Shown here piece after piece: positions 16,689 through 25,164 of a DNA stretch of 64,000 bases (positions are counted from its first letter, which is position 1; each line of letters opens with the position of its first letter). Position numbers and translations under genes: made by a program. The notes under the pieces are model-generated. The model was not told the DNA's origin. It saw nothing but the letters and a program-made list of their open reading frames with translations, and did not search any database. Source of the DNA: Flagellimonas oceani (GTDB lineage: Bacteria; Bacteroidota; Bacteroidia; Flavobacteriales; Flavobacteriaceae). The DNA lies in NCBI RefSeq assembly GCF_011068285.1, contig NZ_CP049616.1:3306001-3370000 (forward strand). The letters run 5' to 3'.

Positions 16689-17626
16689 TGAAGCATTATT
16701 TAACTGTTAACGATATAGAATCCCTGCCCGATTGGGTAGATGAAGCCATAACCCTGAAAAAAGACCCATATCGGTTCGAAGATTTGGGCAAGCGGAAAAC
16801 CATCTGTTTATTGTTTTTCAACAATAGCCTGAGAACCCGTTTAAGCACACAAAAGGCGGCCATGCACCTTGGCATGGAAGTAATGATCATGAATTTTGGC
16901 AATGAAGGCTGGGCCTTGGAATATGGTGATGGCACCGTAATGGACCAAGGTACCTCGGAACATATCAAAGAGGCCGCACAAGTGGTTTCACAATATTCCG
17001 ACATCGTTGCCATTCGAGCATTTGCCGGATTGGTGGACAAGGAAAAGGACGAAGCCGAGGAGGTCATCAATGGATTTGCCAAATATGCCACAATCCCAGT
17101 GGTAAATATGGAAAGTTCCGTAGGTCATCCGCTTCAGGCGTTGGCAGATGCCATTACCTTAAAGGAAAATGAAACGAAGAAGAAGCCCAAAGTGGTTTTG
17201 TCGTGGGCTCCACATCCCAAGGCTTTACCGCATGCGGTTGCCAATTCATTTATACAAATGATGAAAAGGCAAGATGCGGATTTTGTGATCGCCCATCCCG
17301 AAGGATATGAGCTCAATCCGGAATTGACCCAAGGCTGCACCATCGAATATGACCAGGACAAAGCTTTGGAAGGTGCCGATTTTGTATACGTAAAAAACTG
17401 GAGCAGTTATTCGGATTATGGAAAAGTGTTGAACAAGGATAAAAACTGGACCATCACCAAAGAGAAATTGGGCAATGCAAAATTCATGCACTGCCTACCC
17501 GTTCGAAGAAATATGATCGTGGAGGATGCCGTATTGGACGGAGAGCAGTCTTTAGTGGTGCAGCAGGCCAAAAACCGGATTTTTTCCGCTCAGATTGTCC
17601 TTAAAAAGATACTGGAAAGTACCTAA
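16688..17626 (+). CDS. argF': N-acetyl/N-succinyl-ornithine carbamoyltransferase (ArgF')
   Basis: 312 residues, close to the Bacteroides fragilis succinylornithine transcarbamylase. Carbamoyl-phosphate motif NSLRTRLSTQKAA near 46, MESSVGHPLQALAD near 139, and the C-terminal HCLPVRRNMIV near 270. In B. fragilis the residue that selects the succinyl group is Pro90 and in Xanthomonas the acetyl-selecting residue is Glu92; here the aligned residue is Ser90 (in GTSEH), so the acyl group cannot be assigned. It makes acyl-citrulline, which ArgE then deacylates. Classical ornithine carbamoyltransferase is absent from the operon. Confidence 0.9.
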   Translation: MKHYLTVNDIESLPDWVDEAITLKKDPYRFEDLGKRKTICLLFFNNSLRTRLSTQKAAMHLGMEVMIMNFGNEGWALEYGDGTVMDQGTSEHIKEAAQVVSQYSDIVAIRAFAGLVDKEKDEAEEVINGFAKYATIPVVNMESSVGHPLQALADAITLKENETKKKPKVVLSWAPHPKALPHAVANSFIQMMKRQDADFVIAHPEGYELNPELTQGCTIEYDQDKALEGADFVYVKNWSSYSDYGKVLNKDKNWTITKEKLGNAKFMHCLPVRRNMIVEDAVLDGEQSLVVQQAKNRIFSAQIVLKKILEST

Positions 17627-17705
17627 AATGAAGTATTATTGTTCAACCAACCCAACCTTAAAATGTGAATGACATCTGACACATTTACAAACAACACAAA
17701 AACAG

Positions 17706-18485
17706 ATGAAACAAAGATTATCCGTAGTAAAAATTGGCGGCAACCTTATTGAAGACGCCGAGGGATGTAAGCAGGTATTGGAACTGTTCTCTAAAATGAC
17801 CGACAACAAAATTTTGGTCCATGGCGGAGGCAACAAGGCCACCGAACTGGCCAACCTAATGGGGGTGGAATCCAAAATGGTCAATGGAAGACGTATCACC
17901 AATGCCGAAACCTTGGATATTGCCCTAATGGTCTATGGAGGTCTGTACAGTAAAAAAATAGTGGCCAAACTGCAATCCTTGGGCACCGATGCCATAGGAA
18001 TGAGCGGAGCGGACGCCGATGCCATCCGTGCTCATAAAAGACCCAAAAAAAATGTAGACTTTGGATTTGTGGGCGATGTGGACACAGTAAATACCTACGG
18101 AATTTTTAAACTGCTCCAAGCAGGTTTCACTCCTATATTTTGTGCCCTCACCCACGATGGAAAAGGACAAATGTTGAACACCAACGCCGATACCATTGCA
18201 GCTGAATTGGCCATTGCCATGTCCGACCAATTTGAGACCACTCTTTATTATTGTTTCGAGAAAAAAGGAGTGCTTCAAGATATTGAGGATGAAAATTCCG
18301 TGATCAAGCATATCGATTCAAAAGGATACGACGAGCTACTGGCCTACGGCATCATAGCTGATGGCATGTTGCCAAAAATGCACAATTGCTTTTACGCGCT
18401 GCGCAACAACGTATCCAAGGTCTGTGTGGGCAACACCAACATGCTCGAAGCCGACAATTCAGAATATACTACCTTGACTTTATGA
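17706..18485 (+). CDS. argB: Acetylglutamate kinase
   Basis: 259 residues, amino acid kinase fold: KIGGNLIED at the start, VHGGGNKATELA near 39, and a C-terminal part rich in Asp/Asn near the nucleotide site (NTNADTIAAELA). It phosphorylates N-acetylglutamate. It lacks the N-terminal helix associated with arginine-inhibited hexameric NAGKs, so end-product inhibition may be weak; this is an inference from length and start. The ATG of argE overlaps its stop. Confidence 0.92.
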   Translation: MKQRLSVVKIGGNLIEDAEGCKQVLELFSKMTDNKILVHGGGNKATELANLMGVESKMVNGRRITNAETLDIALMVYGGLYSKKIVAKLQSLGTDAIGMSGADADAIRAHKRPKKNVDFGFVGDVDTVNTYGIFKLLQAGFTPIFCALTHDGKGQMLNTNADTIAAELAIAMSDQFETTLYYCFEKKGVLQDIEDENSVIKHIDSKGYDELLAYGIIADGMLPKMHNCFYALRNNVSKVCVGNTNMLEADNSEYTTLTL

Positions 18486-19552
18486 ACATTACCCAAGACA
18501 TATTAACGGAAAAAGCCATTGAACTGCTTAAAAAACTCATCAGCACACCGTCATTTTCAGGTGAAGAGGACAAAACAGGGGATGCCATACAAGAGTTTTT
18601 GCAGAGCTTTGGGGTTGATACCAAAAGACAGCACAACAACATTTACGCTTTCAACAAATATTTTGATGAAAGCAAACCGACCTTGTTGCTCAACTCCCAC
18701 CACGATACTGTAAAACCGAACAGCGCCTATACCAAAGACCCTTTTGATGCACATATTGAAGATGGTAAACTCTACGGGCTCGGGAGTAATGATGCGGGAG
18801 GATGTTTGGTATCGTTATTGGCCACTTTCGTTCATTTTTATGAAAAAGAAGGGCTCAGCCATAACATTATTATGGCCGCCACCGGCGAAGAAGAGGATGC
18901 AGGAGAAAAAAGCATAAGGGCTTTGCTCCCTATTCTACCCCAAATTGATGTGGCCATCGTGGGCGAACCCACTTTAATGGATTTGGCCATTGCAGAAAAG
19001 GGATTGGTGGTCTTTGATGCTGTTGTGGAAGGAACCCCATCGCACGCAGCGCACCCGAATGATGACAACTGCATCTATAACGCCATTGAAACTTTGCAGT
19101 GGTTCAAGGATTATTCTTTTGAAAAGGTATCCGATGCTTTGGGTGAAGTAAAACTTACCGTGACGCAGATCAATGCGGGCAAACAACACAATGTGGTACC
19201 AGCCCAAGTGGATTTGGTAGTGGACGTTCGTGTGAACGATTGCTACTCCAATCAGGAAATTGCGGATATCCTTCAAAAAGAAGCGCCCTGCAAAATGACA
19301 CCTCGCTCGCTACGTTTAAATTCGTCTTCCATTGACCCAAATCATGATCTGGTGAAGAGTGGATTGGCCCTCGGCCGAAAAACCTATGGCTCGCCAACCT
19401 TATCGGACCAAGCAGCCCTGACTTGTCAATCCGTGAAATTGGGGCCCGGCGACAGCACACGTTCGCATTCGGCCAACGAATTTATCTTTGTAAGGGAAAT
19501 TGAAGAAGGAATAGATATTTACATCAAAACCCTAACGGGATTTTTGCAATAA
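18482..19552 (+). CDS. argE: M20 family acyl-ornithine/acyl-citrulline deacylase
   Basis: 356 residues from ATG 18482 (overlapping the argB stop, ATGA); a longer upstream frame inside argB is not used. M20 di-zinc motifs: NSHHDTVKP (His, Asp), GSNDAGG, ATGEEEDAG (catalytic Glu pair), VGEPT, and a late RSHSANEF His. It removes the acyl group; because carbamoylation precedes deacylation in this pathway, the physiological substrate is likely acyl-citrulline rather than acyl-ornithine. Confidence 0.88.
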   Translation: MNITQDILTEKAIELLKKLISTPSFSGEEDKTGDAIQEFLQSFGVDTKRQHNNIYAFNKYFDESKPTLLLNSHHDTVKPNSAYTKDPFDAHIEDGKLYGLGSNDAGGCLVSLLATFVHFYEKEGLSHNIIMAATGEEEDAGEKSIRALLPILPQIDVAIVGEPTLMDLAIAEKGLVVFDAVVEGTPSHAAHPNDDNCIYNAIETLQWFKDYSFEKVSDALGEVKLTVTQINAGKQHNVVPAQVDLVVDVRVNDCYSNQEIADILQKEAPCKMTPRSLRLNSSSIDPNHDLVKSGLALGRKTYGSPTLSDQAALTCQSVKLGPGDSTRSHSANEFIFVREIEEGIDIYIKTLTGFLQ

Positions 19553-19570
19553 AGCAAACGAAATTTGGGC

Positions 19571-19631
19571 CCTGAGCATAGTCGAAGGGCAATAGACAAC
19601 GTAATCATGAGATTCCCGTTTTCAGGGGAAT
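19571..19631. repeat. Dispersed two-module intergenic repeat, copy 2 (argE-argH gap)
   Basis: Module A CCTGAGCATAGTCGAAGG (19571-19588) and module B ATTCCC...GGGGAAT (19612-19631), the same order as copy 1 in the argC-proC gap, followed again by ACAAAA. Differences between copies are mostly in the hairpin loop, as expected for structured repeats. Confidence 0.6.
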
Positions 19632-19646
19632 TACAAAAGAAAAGCT

Positions 19647-20927
19647 ATGAAACTCTGGGACAAAGGATTCAGTACCGATAAAAAAATAGACCATTTTACC
19701 GTGGGCAACGACCGCGAACTGGATTTGGTTTTGGCCAAATATGACGTGATCGCCTCCAAAGCGCACGCCAAAATGCTGGGCAAAGTGGGACTGTTGTCCG
19801 AAGAAGAGGCCAAAGATTTGGTAAAAGCATTGGATGAAATCGCCAAAGACATTGATAAGGGCAAGTTTACCATTGAGGATGATTTTGAGGACATGCACTC
19901 CAAAATCGAGTTTATGTTGACGGAAAAATTGGGCGATACCGGAAAAAAAATACATTCCGCACGTTCCAGAAACGATCAAGTTTTGGTGGCTATGCAATTG
20001 TTCCTGAAAGATGAGTTGTCCGAAATAAAAAGTCAGGTAAAAACCCTGTTTGATCTGTTGATGAAACTTGCGGAAAAGCATAAAAATGTTTTGCTGCCGG
20101 GATACACCCACTTGCAAATTGCGATGCCTTCCTCTTTTGGGCTTTGGTTTTCTGCCTATGCCGAGAGTTTGGTGGACGATCTGTACTTTGTACAGGCCGC
20201 CCATAAAGTTGCGGACCAGAATCCGTTGGGTAGCGCAGCGGGCTATGGAAGCTCTTTCCCTATCGACCGAAGTTTTACTACGGAAGAAATGGAGTTTGCT
20301 ACTCAAAAATATAATGTGGTGGCCGCCCAGATGGGTCGTGGCAAAGTTGAAAAGGCAACGGCCTTCGGAATATCCAGCGTGGCGGCTACGCTTTCCAAAA
20401 TGGCGATGGACATTTGCCTGTACATGAGCCAGAATTTTGATTTTATCTCTTTCCCCAACGAACTCACAACGGGGAGCAGCATTATGCCGCACAAGAAAAA
20501 CCCGGATGTGTTCGAATTGATCAGGGGCAAGTGCAATAAGATTCAAGCAGTGCCCAATCAATTGATCATGATTATGAACAATTTACCCAGTGGTTATCAT
20601 CGGGACCTTCAATTGGTGAAAGAAGTGATCGTGCCCGCTTTGCAGGACATGCACGCCTGTTTGGAAATCATGACCTTCAGCCTAAAGGAAATCAAGATCA
20701 ACAAAAACATTTTAGAAGACCCCAAATACGATTACCTCTTTAGTGTGGACACCTTGAACGAACTTGTAAAAAGCGGCATGCCGTTCCGTGATGCCTACAA
20801 GACCATGGGCAAGGCCATAGAAAATGGCAATTTTAAACCCAAACGCGATATCGAGCATACCCACGAGGGCAGTTTGGGCAATCTGTGCTTGGAGCAGATA
20901 AAGGAGAAAATGGAGGAATTGTTCTAA
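19647..20927 (+). CDS. argH: Argininosuccinate lyase
   Basis: 426 residues, somewhat shorter than the usual 450-470. Fumarase/aspartase superfamily: HSARSRNDQVL near 104, GYTHLQIAMPSSFG near 155, and the signature GSSIMPHKKNPDVFELIRG near 275 with the catalytic Ser loop. It splits argininosuccinate to arginine and fumarate and closes the operon. Confidence 0.94.
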   Translation: MKLWDKGFSTDKKIDHFTVGNDRELDLVLAKYDVIASKAHAKMLGKVGLLSEEEAKDLVKALDEIAKDIDKGKFTIEDDFEDMHSKIEFMLTEKLGDTGKKIHSARSRNDQVLVAMQLFLKDELSEIKSQVKTLFDLLMKLAEKHKNVLLPGYTHLQIAMPSSFGLWFSAYAESLVDDLYFVQAAHKVADQNPLGSAAGYGSSFPIDRSFTTEEMEFATQKYNVVAAQMGRGKVEKATAFGISSVAATLSKMAMDICLYMSQNFDFISFPNELTTGSSIMPHKKNPDVFELIRGKCNKIQAVPNQLIMIMNNLPSGYHRDLQLVKEVIVPALQDMHACLEIMTFSLKEIKINKNILEDPKYDYLFSVDTLNELVKSGMPFRDAYKTMGKAIENGNFKPKRDIEHTHEGSLGNLCLEQIKEKMEELF

Positions 20928-20961
20928 CACAAAAGCTCTTTTTTTGGGAAAAATGTACATC

Positions 20962-20990
20962 CGTCAATTGAAACGGGACATTGGTCAATT
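20962..20990. promoter_or_regulatory. 21-bp-period direct repeat, site 1 (upstream of the HEAT-repeat gene)
   Basis: CGTCAATT (20962-20969) is repeated as GGTCAATT (20983-20990), starts 21 bp apart, with GGGACATT between. Second half ends 124 bp before the ATG at 21115. The same layout recurs at 26568 and 27756. Two short direct repeats two helical turns apart are typical for LytTR-type response-regulator binding; the link is inferred. Confidence 0.55.
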
Positions 20991-21053
20991 TCCACTCGAG
21001 ATTTAACAGGAAATCTACTAACTTCACTTATCGGTGGATATAATTCACCTTGT

Positions 21054-21070
21054 ACTGAGCTTAGTCGAAG
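21054..21070. repeat. Dispersed repeat module A, copy 3
   Basis: ACTGAGCTTAGTCGAAG matches module A of the copies at 14651 and 19571; the ATTCC/GGAAT module B is missing. It lies 45 bp before the HEAT-repeat gene and could mark a rearrangement point at the border of the arginine operon and the accessory stretch. Confidence 0.5.
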
Positions 21071-21114
21071 TATTAAAACGAATCATATCTTTGACGTTAT
21101 AGCCAATTAAATGA

Positions 21115-22653
21115 ATGGGAATCTTAAAAGACATATTCGGAAAACCAAGGACTCAAAAGTTCTCAAACGATCGACCTTACTTTGAGTCGTTGCTCCAATT
21201 AGGTCAGATTTCAAGCATCTTCGAATGGATATTTAATCCAGACCCAAAAACATCTCAGGACTGTGCCGTAGCGATTCATAGACTTCTTACTTCTCAGACA
21301 GCATTCAAAAATAAATCCTTATATCATTCCCTAAGACATATCTACTTAAAGAAAAAAGACCTATTGAAATTCTGCGACTTTGAAACAGATGTTCAAAATA
21401 GCTTGTTCTGTGTAGCTTCAATGAACGGTGACGGATACGTTCGAGAAGAAGCCCTAACTTTTCTGATTAATTCCCCAACTCAAAAGACTTTCCCTTTCAT
21501 ACTTTTTCGATTGGCAGACTGGGTTCCTACAATCAGACAGACTGCCGAAAATGGGGTGAGACAACTTATCCAACAGCAGGAACCGCGATTTCTTATTCGC
21601 CATCACAAAATCATTGACTGGTTACTAAAAGTTGAAAGAGCTGACCTTCAAGAAATTCACAAAGAAGTAACTGAGTTCATTTTTTCTGACAGAAATATTG
21701 AACAAATAATCCAAAGCCTTAAAGACTATGAAGAAGGAGACCGCTATTTCATATTCAGAAACTTAATCGCTCGCAACAAACTGGATAATCAAATATTTGA
21801 GAAAATTCTGACCGACAACAACTATTTGATTCGTCTGTTGGCAGTTCGGAATACAGACCTAATTGAACGACCAGAAATCTTAAAAAGACTACTAAACGAT
21901 AGAAGTCAAAAAATCAGACATTACGCTATCAATAAAATTCCCGAATCCCAATTAGATGAATTCCAAACTGATTTGAATAACCTTCTATTTGACAATTCAA
22001 CAGCAATACGAACGACTTGTCGTTCACTTCTTTCGAAACTCAGTAAACCAAATTTTGCCGAAAGATACCGAGAAGAAATTACGAGTAATCCCAAACCAGG
22101 AAGTATCATTGGACTGTCAGAAGTTGGCGACAAATCTGACCTAGGCAGGCTCAGTAAATTCCTAAATTCAGATTCTCCAAAACAAAGGGCTGCTGGACTT
22201 TTTGCTATTTCAAATTTGGATTATACCAAAGCAAGAGTACAGGCGTTTGAATTACTCAACGATTCATCAAATACTGTAAAAAAGACTTGCCTCAACATTA
22301 TTTCAAAAGAAAAGTCTTTCGATGATTTGTCAAAGTTGAGAAGCATTTATGACAAAGGAACCATTGAGACAAAACGATTTGCCTTGAAAATAATTAGCAA
22401 ATACGGAGGTTGGAATATTGTGGGTGACTTTCTAAAAGGAATTAATGAAGCAGATAAAAAAATAAACCAGACAGCTTTTGCTTTTCTCAATGGCTGGTAT
22501 AACTACTCTATCAGACTTGGAACGAAACAAAAAGAATCAGACAAAGAGTATGTAATGGGAATTTATAAGGAATTGAATTTCGAGAGACTTGAAGTTCCCC
22601 GCGACATAAAGATGATAACAGATGAGATTCCATTCATATTTGGACAGAAATAA
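21115..22653 (+). CDS. HEAT-repeat-like cytosolic protein of unknown function
   Basis: 512 residues, no signal peptide or membrane helix. Mostly amphipathic helices in repeats of about 30-40 residues (VREEALTFLINSP, VPTIRQTAENGVRQL, LIRLLAVRNTDL, KIRHYAINKIPES, AIRTTCRSLLSKL, KQRAAGLFAISNL, TVKKTCLNIISKE, ETKRFALKIISKY), a HEAT/Armadillo-like solenoid for protein binding. The DNA is visibly richer in A+T than its neighbours and the gene is bounded by a dispersed repeat, a 21-bp-period repeat and a palindromic element, so it may be acquired. No partner genes suggest a role. Confidence 0.75.
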   Translation: MGILKDIFGKPRTQKFSNDRPYFESLLQLGQISSIFEWIFNPDPKTSQDCAVAIHRLLTSQTAFKNKSLYHSLRHIYLKKKDLLKFCDFETDVQNSLFCVASMNGDGYVREEALTFLINSPTQKTFPFILFRLADWVPTIRQTAENGVRQLIQQQEPRFLIRHHKIIDWLLKVERADLQEIHKEVTEFIFSDRNIEQIIQSLKDYEEGDRYFIFRNLIARNKLDNQIFEKILTDNNYLIRLLAVRNTDLIERPEILKRLLNDRSQKIRHYAINKIPESQLDEFQTDLNNLLFDNSTAIRTTCRSLLSKLSKPNFAERYREEITSNPKPGSIIGLSEVGDKSDLGRLSKFLNSDSPKQRAAGLFAISNLDYTKARVQAFELLNDSSNTVKKTCLNIISKEKSFDDLSKLRSIYDKGTIETKRFALKIISKYGGWNIVGDFLKGINEADKKINQTAFAFLNGWYNYSIRLGTKQKESDKEYVMGIYKELNFERLEVPRDIKMITDEIPFIFGQK

Positions 22654-22670
22654 AAAAACTGACTACGACA

Positions 22671-22720
22671 TCGTGTATAGCAGATAGCCGCCTTTCGAGA
22701 CGGCAACGTGGCATACACAG
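22671..22720. repeat. Imperfect two-stem palindrome after the HEAT-repeat gene
   Basis: Outer arms GTGTAT (22673-22678) and ATACAC (22713-22718), each with an adjoining GC (one bulged A), enclose an inner stem GCCG (22687-22690) / CGGC (22701-22704). The bulged two-stem shape recalls integron attC-like or cassette-end palindromes, but the canonical GTTRRRY core is not present. No integrase is in the window. The rest of the 22654-22874 gap shows nothing else clear. Confidence 0.45.
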
Positions 22721-22874
22721 GGCCAATACTGCAACACCTAAATCGCTCCCAACCACTATATCCTAAATCCACCAATATTGATTGAACTTAGTTATTTGAT
22801 AGTATAGCCGCACTAGTTTTAATTCATTGTTAAAAAACAAAGTAAATTATTACATTTACTTCACTAAACAAACA

Positions 22875-25064
22875 ATGATCAACCCAACCAACCCCACCCC
22901 CGCTTTTATAGCTTTTGCTATATTCCTTTGTGCATTTTCATTTGCCCAAAAGAAAAATGTCGATTACAAAATCCATCTGTATAAAACCGACGAAACCTTT
23001 ACCATTGATGGTATTGGTGATGAGGCCACTTGGCAAAAAGCTGAGGCCGCCAAGGACTTCTTTATGGTTTTGCCCATGGACGACCGCAAGGCCACACAAC
23101 CCTCCGAAGTAAAAATGGCCTACGATGACAGACAGCTCTATCTCTTGGCCACCTTTTTTAAGACCCCTGGCAACACCTATGTAGTCGAATCGCTCCGCAG
23201 GGACTTCTCCTTTGGGGGCAACGATAATTTTTTATTGTTCATGGACCCGTTCAACAACCAGACCACGGGGTTTAGTTTTGGGGCAAACGCTTATGGCGCC
23301 CAATGGGACGGGACTATGTCCAACGGTGGTAGCATTGACCTCAACTGGGACAGTAAATGGGTATCCGAAGTACAGAGCTACGAAGACAAATGGGTCGTTG
23401 AAATGGCCATTCCATTTAAGTCCATCCGATATGAAAAAGATGTGACCGAGTGGGGCGTTAATTTTTCGAGATTGGATTTGAGCACCAACGAAAAATCCAG
23501 CTGGACACCGATTCCACGACAGTTCCCAACCGCCTCTTTGGCCTATACGGGCACCATGGTCTGGGACAATCCACCACCCAAACAGGGGCTCAACTACTCC
23601 ATTATCCCTTATGTTTTGGGTACCGTTGGCAATTCGAGTATTGAAGGTATTTCGTATGACAACGAATTTAAAGTGGGGGGCGATGTAAAATTGGGGCTTA
23701 CGTCATCCTTGAATCTGGATTTGACCCTCAATCCCGATTTTTCGCAGGTGGAAGCCGACCGCCAAGTGGCCAATTTGACCCGATTTGAGCTATTTTTTCC
23801 TGAAAGACGGCAATTTTTCCTAGAAAATGCAGACCTCTTTGCCAGTTTCGGATACGATGAGATTCGCCCCTTCTTTTCCCGCAGAATCGGATTGGGCGTG
23901 CCCATTGTTGCCGGGGCCAGGGTAAGTGGCAACTTGAACCGCAACCTTCGTTTGGGCATGATGGACATGCAGACCGACAAGTTGGACGAAACGGGACTGC
24001 CCAGTCAAAATTTTGCCGTGCTTTCGTTGCAGCAAAAAGTGTTTTCCCGCTCCAATATCGGCCTCATGTTCGTTAATAAGGAATCGCTGGATTACAATTC
24101 CCTAGCGGATAGCCTTCAAACAAAGTATACGAAATTCAACAGGAACTTTGGGCTGGAATACAATCTGGCCTCTGCGGACAACAAGTACAACGGAAAGGTT
24201 TTTATGCTGAAATCGTTTGGGCCCGACTCTTCTTACAACGGTTTTGCGCAAGGTGCCAACCTGGAATACAGTAGCAGAAAATGGAACTGGCGGGTACAAC
24301 AGGAATATATTTCCGATGATTTTACATCCGAAGTGGGTTTTGTGCCGCGCAAAAACTATATCAAACTGGAAGGTTCCGTTGGACATTTATTTTTGCCGGC
24401 GAGCGAAAAGGTTGTGAGTCATGGCCCGCAGTATACGGGCTTTTATTATTTCGACCCAAGCATGAATTCCACCGATTATGTATCCATTTTGGGGTATACG
24501 GTAAACTTTATTGATCGTAGTTCCTTGGGGGTGGATGTTTTTAACGAATATGTACAACTCTTGGCCCCGTTCGACCCCACCAACACGGGAAAGGAAGAAT
24601 TGGATACTGGCACCACGCACCACTGGAACGGCATGTACTTGTACTACAATTCGCGACCCAAAAGCCTGTTCACCTATAATCTCACCACCCGGTTGGGCCG
24701 TTATTTTTCCGGGGGATACCGCACCAACCTTAATGCGGAACTCGGTTATAGGTTTCAACCCTATGTGAGTTTGGGCGCCGTACTGAGCTATAACAATCTT
24801 GATTTGCCCGAACCATGGTACACCACCGATTTTTGGCTGGTGGGCACGGAGGCCGATATTACTTTTACGAATAAATTGTTTTGGAACACGCTGTTCCAGT
24901 ACAACGAACAGATCAATAATTTCGGAATCAACTCCCGATTGCAATGGCGCTACGCACCAGCTTCCGATTTATTTTTGGTCTTCAACAACAATGAACAACT
25001 ATCGCCGCTGGAAGGAAATCTATGGTCGTTGACGCTCAAGTTTACCTATTGGTTTAATCGATAA
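22875..25064 (+). CDS. DUF5916 outer-membrane protein with N-terminal CBM9-like domain
   Basis: 729 residues from ATG 22875, which places the signal peptide (MINPTNPTPAFI...FSFAQ) at the start; a 16-residue upstream extension is not used. Residues about 35-230 form a carbohydrate-binding family 9-like beta domain (FTIDGIGDEATWQKA, then DDRQLYLLATF). The rest is DUF5916: LNPDFSQVEADRQVANLTRFELFFPERRQFFLENADLF, FFSRRIGLG, and C-terminal amphipathic strands ending WSLTLKFTYWFNR, an outer-membrane barrel end. A transporter or surface glycan-binding role is possible. Monocistronic. Confidence 0.85.
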   Translation: MINPTNPTPAFIAFAIFLCAFSFAQKKNVDYKIHLYKTDETFTIDGIGDEATWQKAEAAKDFFMVLPMDDRKATQPSEVKMAYDDRQLYLLATFFKTPGNTYVVESLRRDFSFGGNDNFLLFMDPFNNQTTGFSFGANAYGAQWDGTMSNGGSIDLNWDSKWVSEVQSYEDKWVVEMAIPFKSIRYEKDVTEWGVNFSRLDLSTNEKSSWTPIPRQFPTASLAYTGTMVWDNPPPKQGLNYSIIPYVLGTVGNSSIEGISYDNEFKVGGDVKLGLTSSLNLDLTLNPDFSQVEADRQVANLTRFELFFPERRQFFLENADLFASFGYDEIRPFFSRRIGLGVPIVAGARVSGNLNRNLRLGMMDMQTDKLDETGLPSQNFAVLSLQQKVFSRSNIGLMFVNKESLDYNSLADSLQTKYTKFNRNFGLEYNLASADNKYNGKVFMLKSFGPDSSYNGFAQGANLEYSSRKWNWRVQQEYISDDFTSEVGFVPRKNYIKLEGSVGHLFLPASEKVVSHGPQYTGFYYFDPSMNSTDYVSILGYTVNFIDRSSLGVDVFNEYVQLLAPFDPTNTGKEELDTGTTHHWNGMYLYYNSRPKSLFTYNLTTRLGRYFSGGYRTNLNAELGYRFQPYVSLGAVLSYNNLDLPEPWYTTDFWLVGTEADITFTNKLFWNTLFQYNEQINNFGINSRLQWRYAPASDLFLVFNNNEQLSPLEGNLWSLTLKFTYWFNR

Positions 25065-25066
25065 TG

Positions 25067-25082
25067 AAGGAGAATTCTCCTT
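25067..25082. repeat. Perfect 16-bp palindrome just after the DUF5916 stop
   Basis: AAGGAGAATTCTCCTT, 2 bases after the TAA. It can form an 8-bp stem only with no loop, so in RNA perhaps a 6-bp stem; no T-run follows. It could be a weak terminator or a binding site. Little more can be said. Confidence 0.35.
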
Positions 25083-25164
25083 GACGGACAAAGCTTACGT
25101 TTGAACTAAGTCTTTTCCTTTATATTATAGTTAATTGGTATTTTAAAATCTCATAAAAACTAAC

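Noticed and set aside
19605..20561. 318-residue minus-strand open frame
   Set aside because: Shadow of argH, which has the full lyase signature; the shadow has no recognisable domain.
20928..20960. T-run after argH as a terminator
   Set aside because: CTCTTTTTTT is present, but no stem of useful length precedes it.
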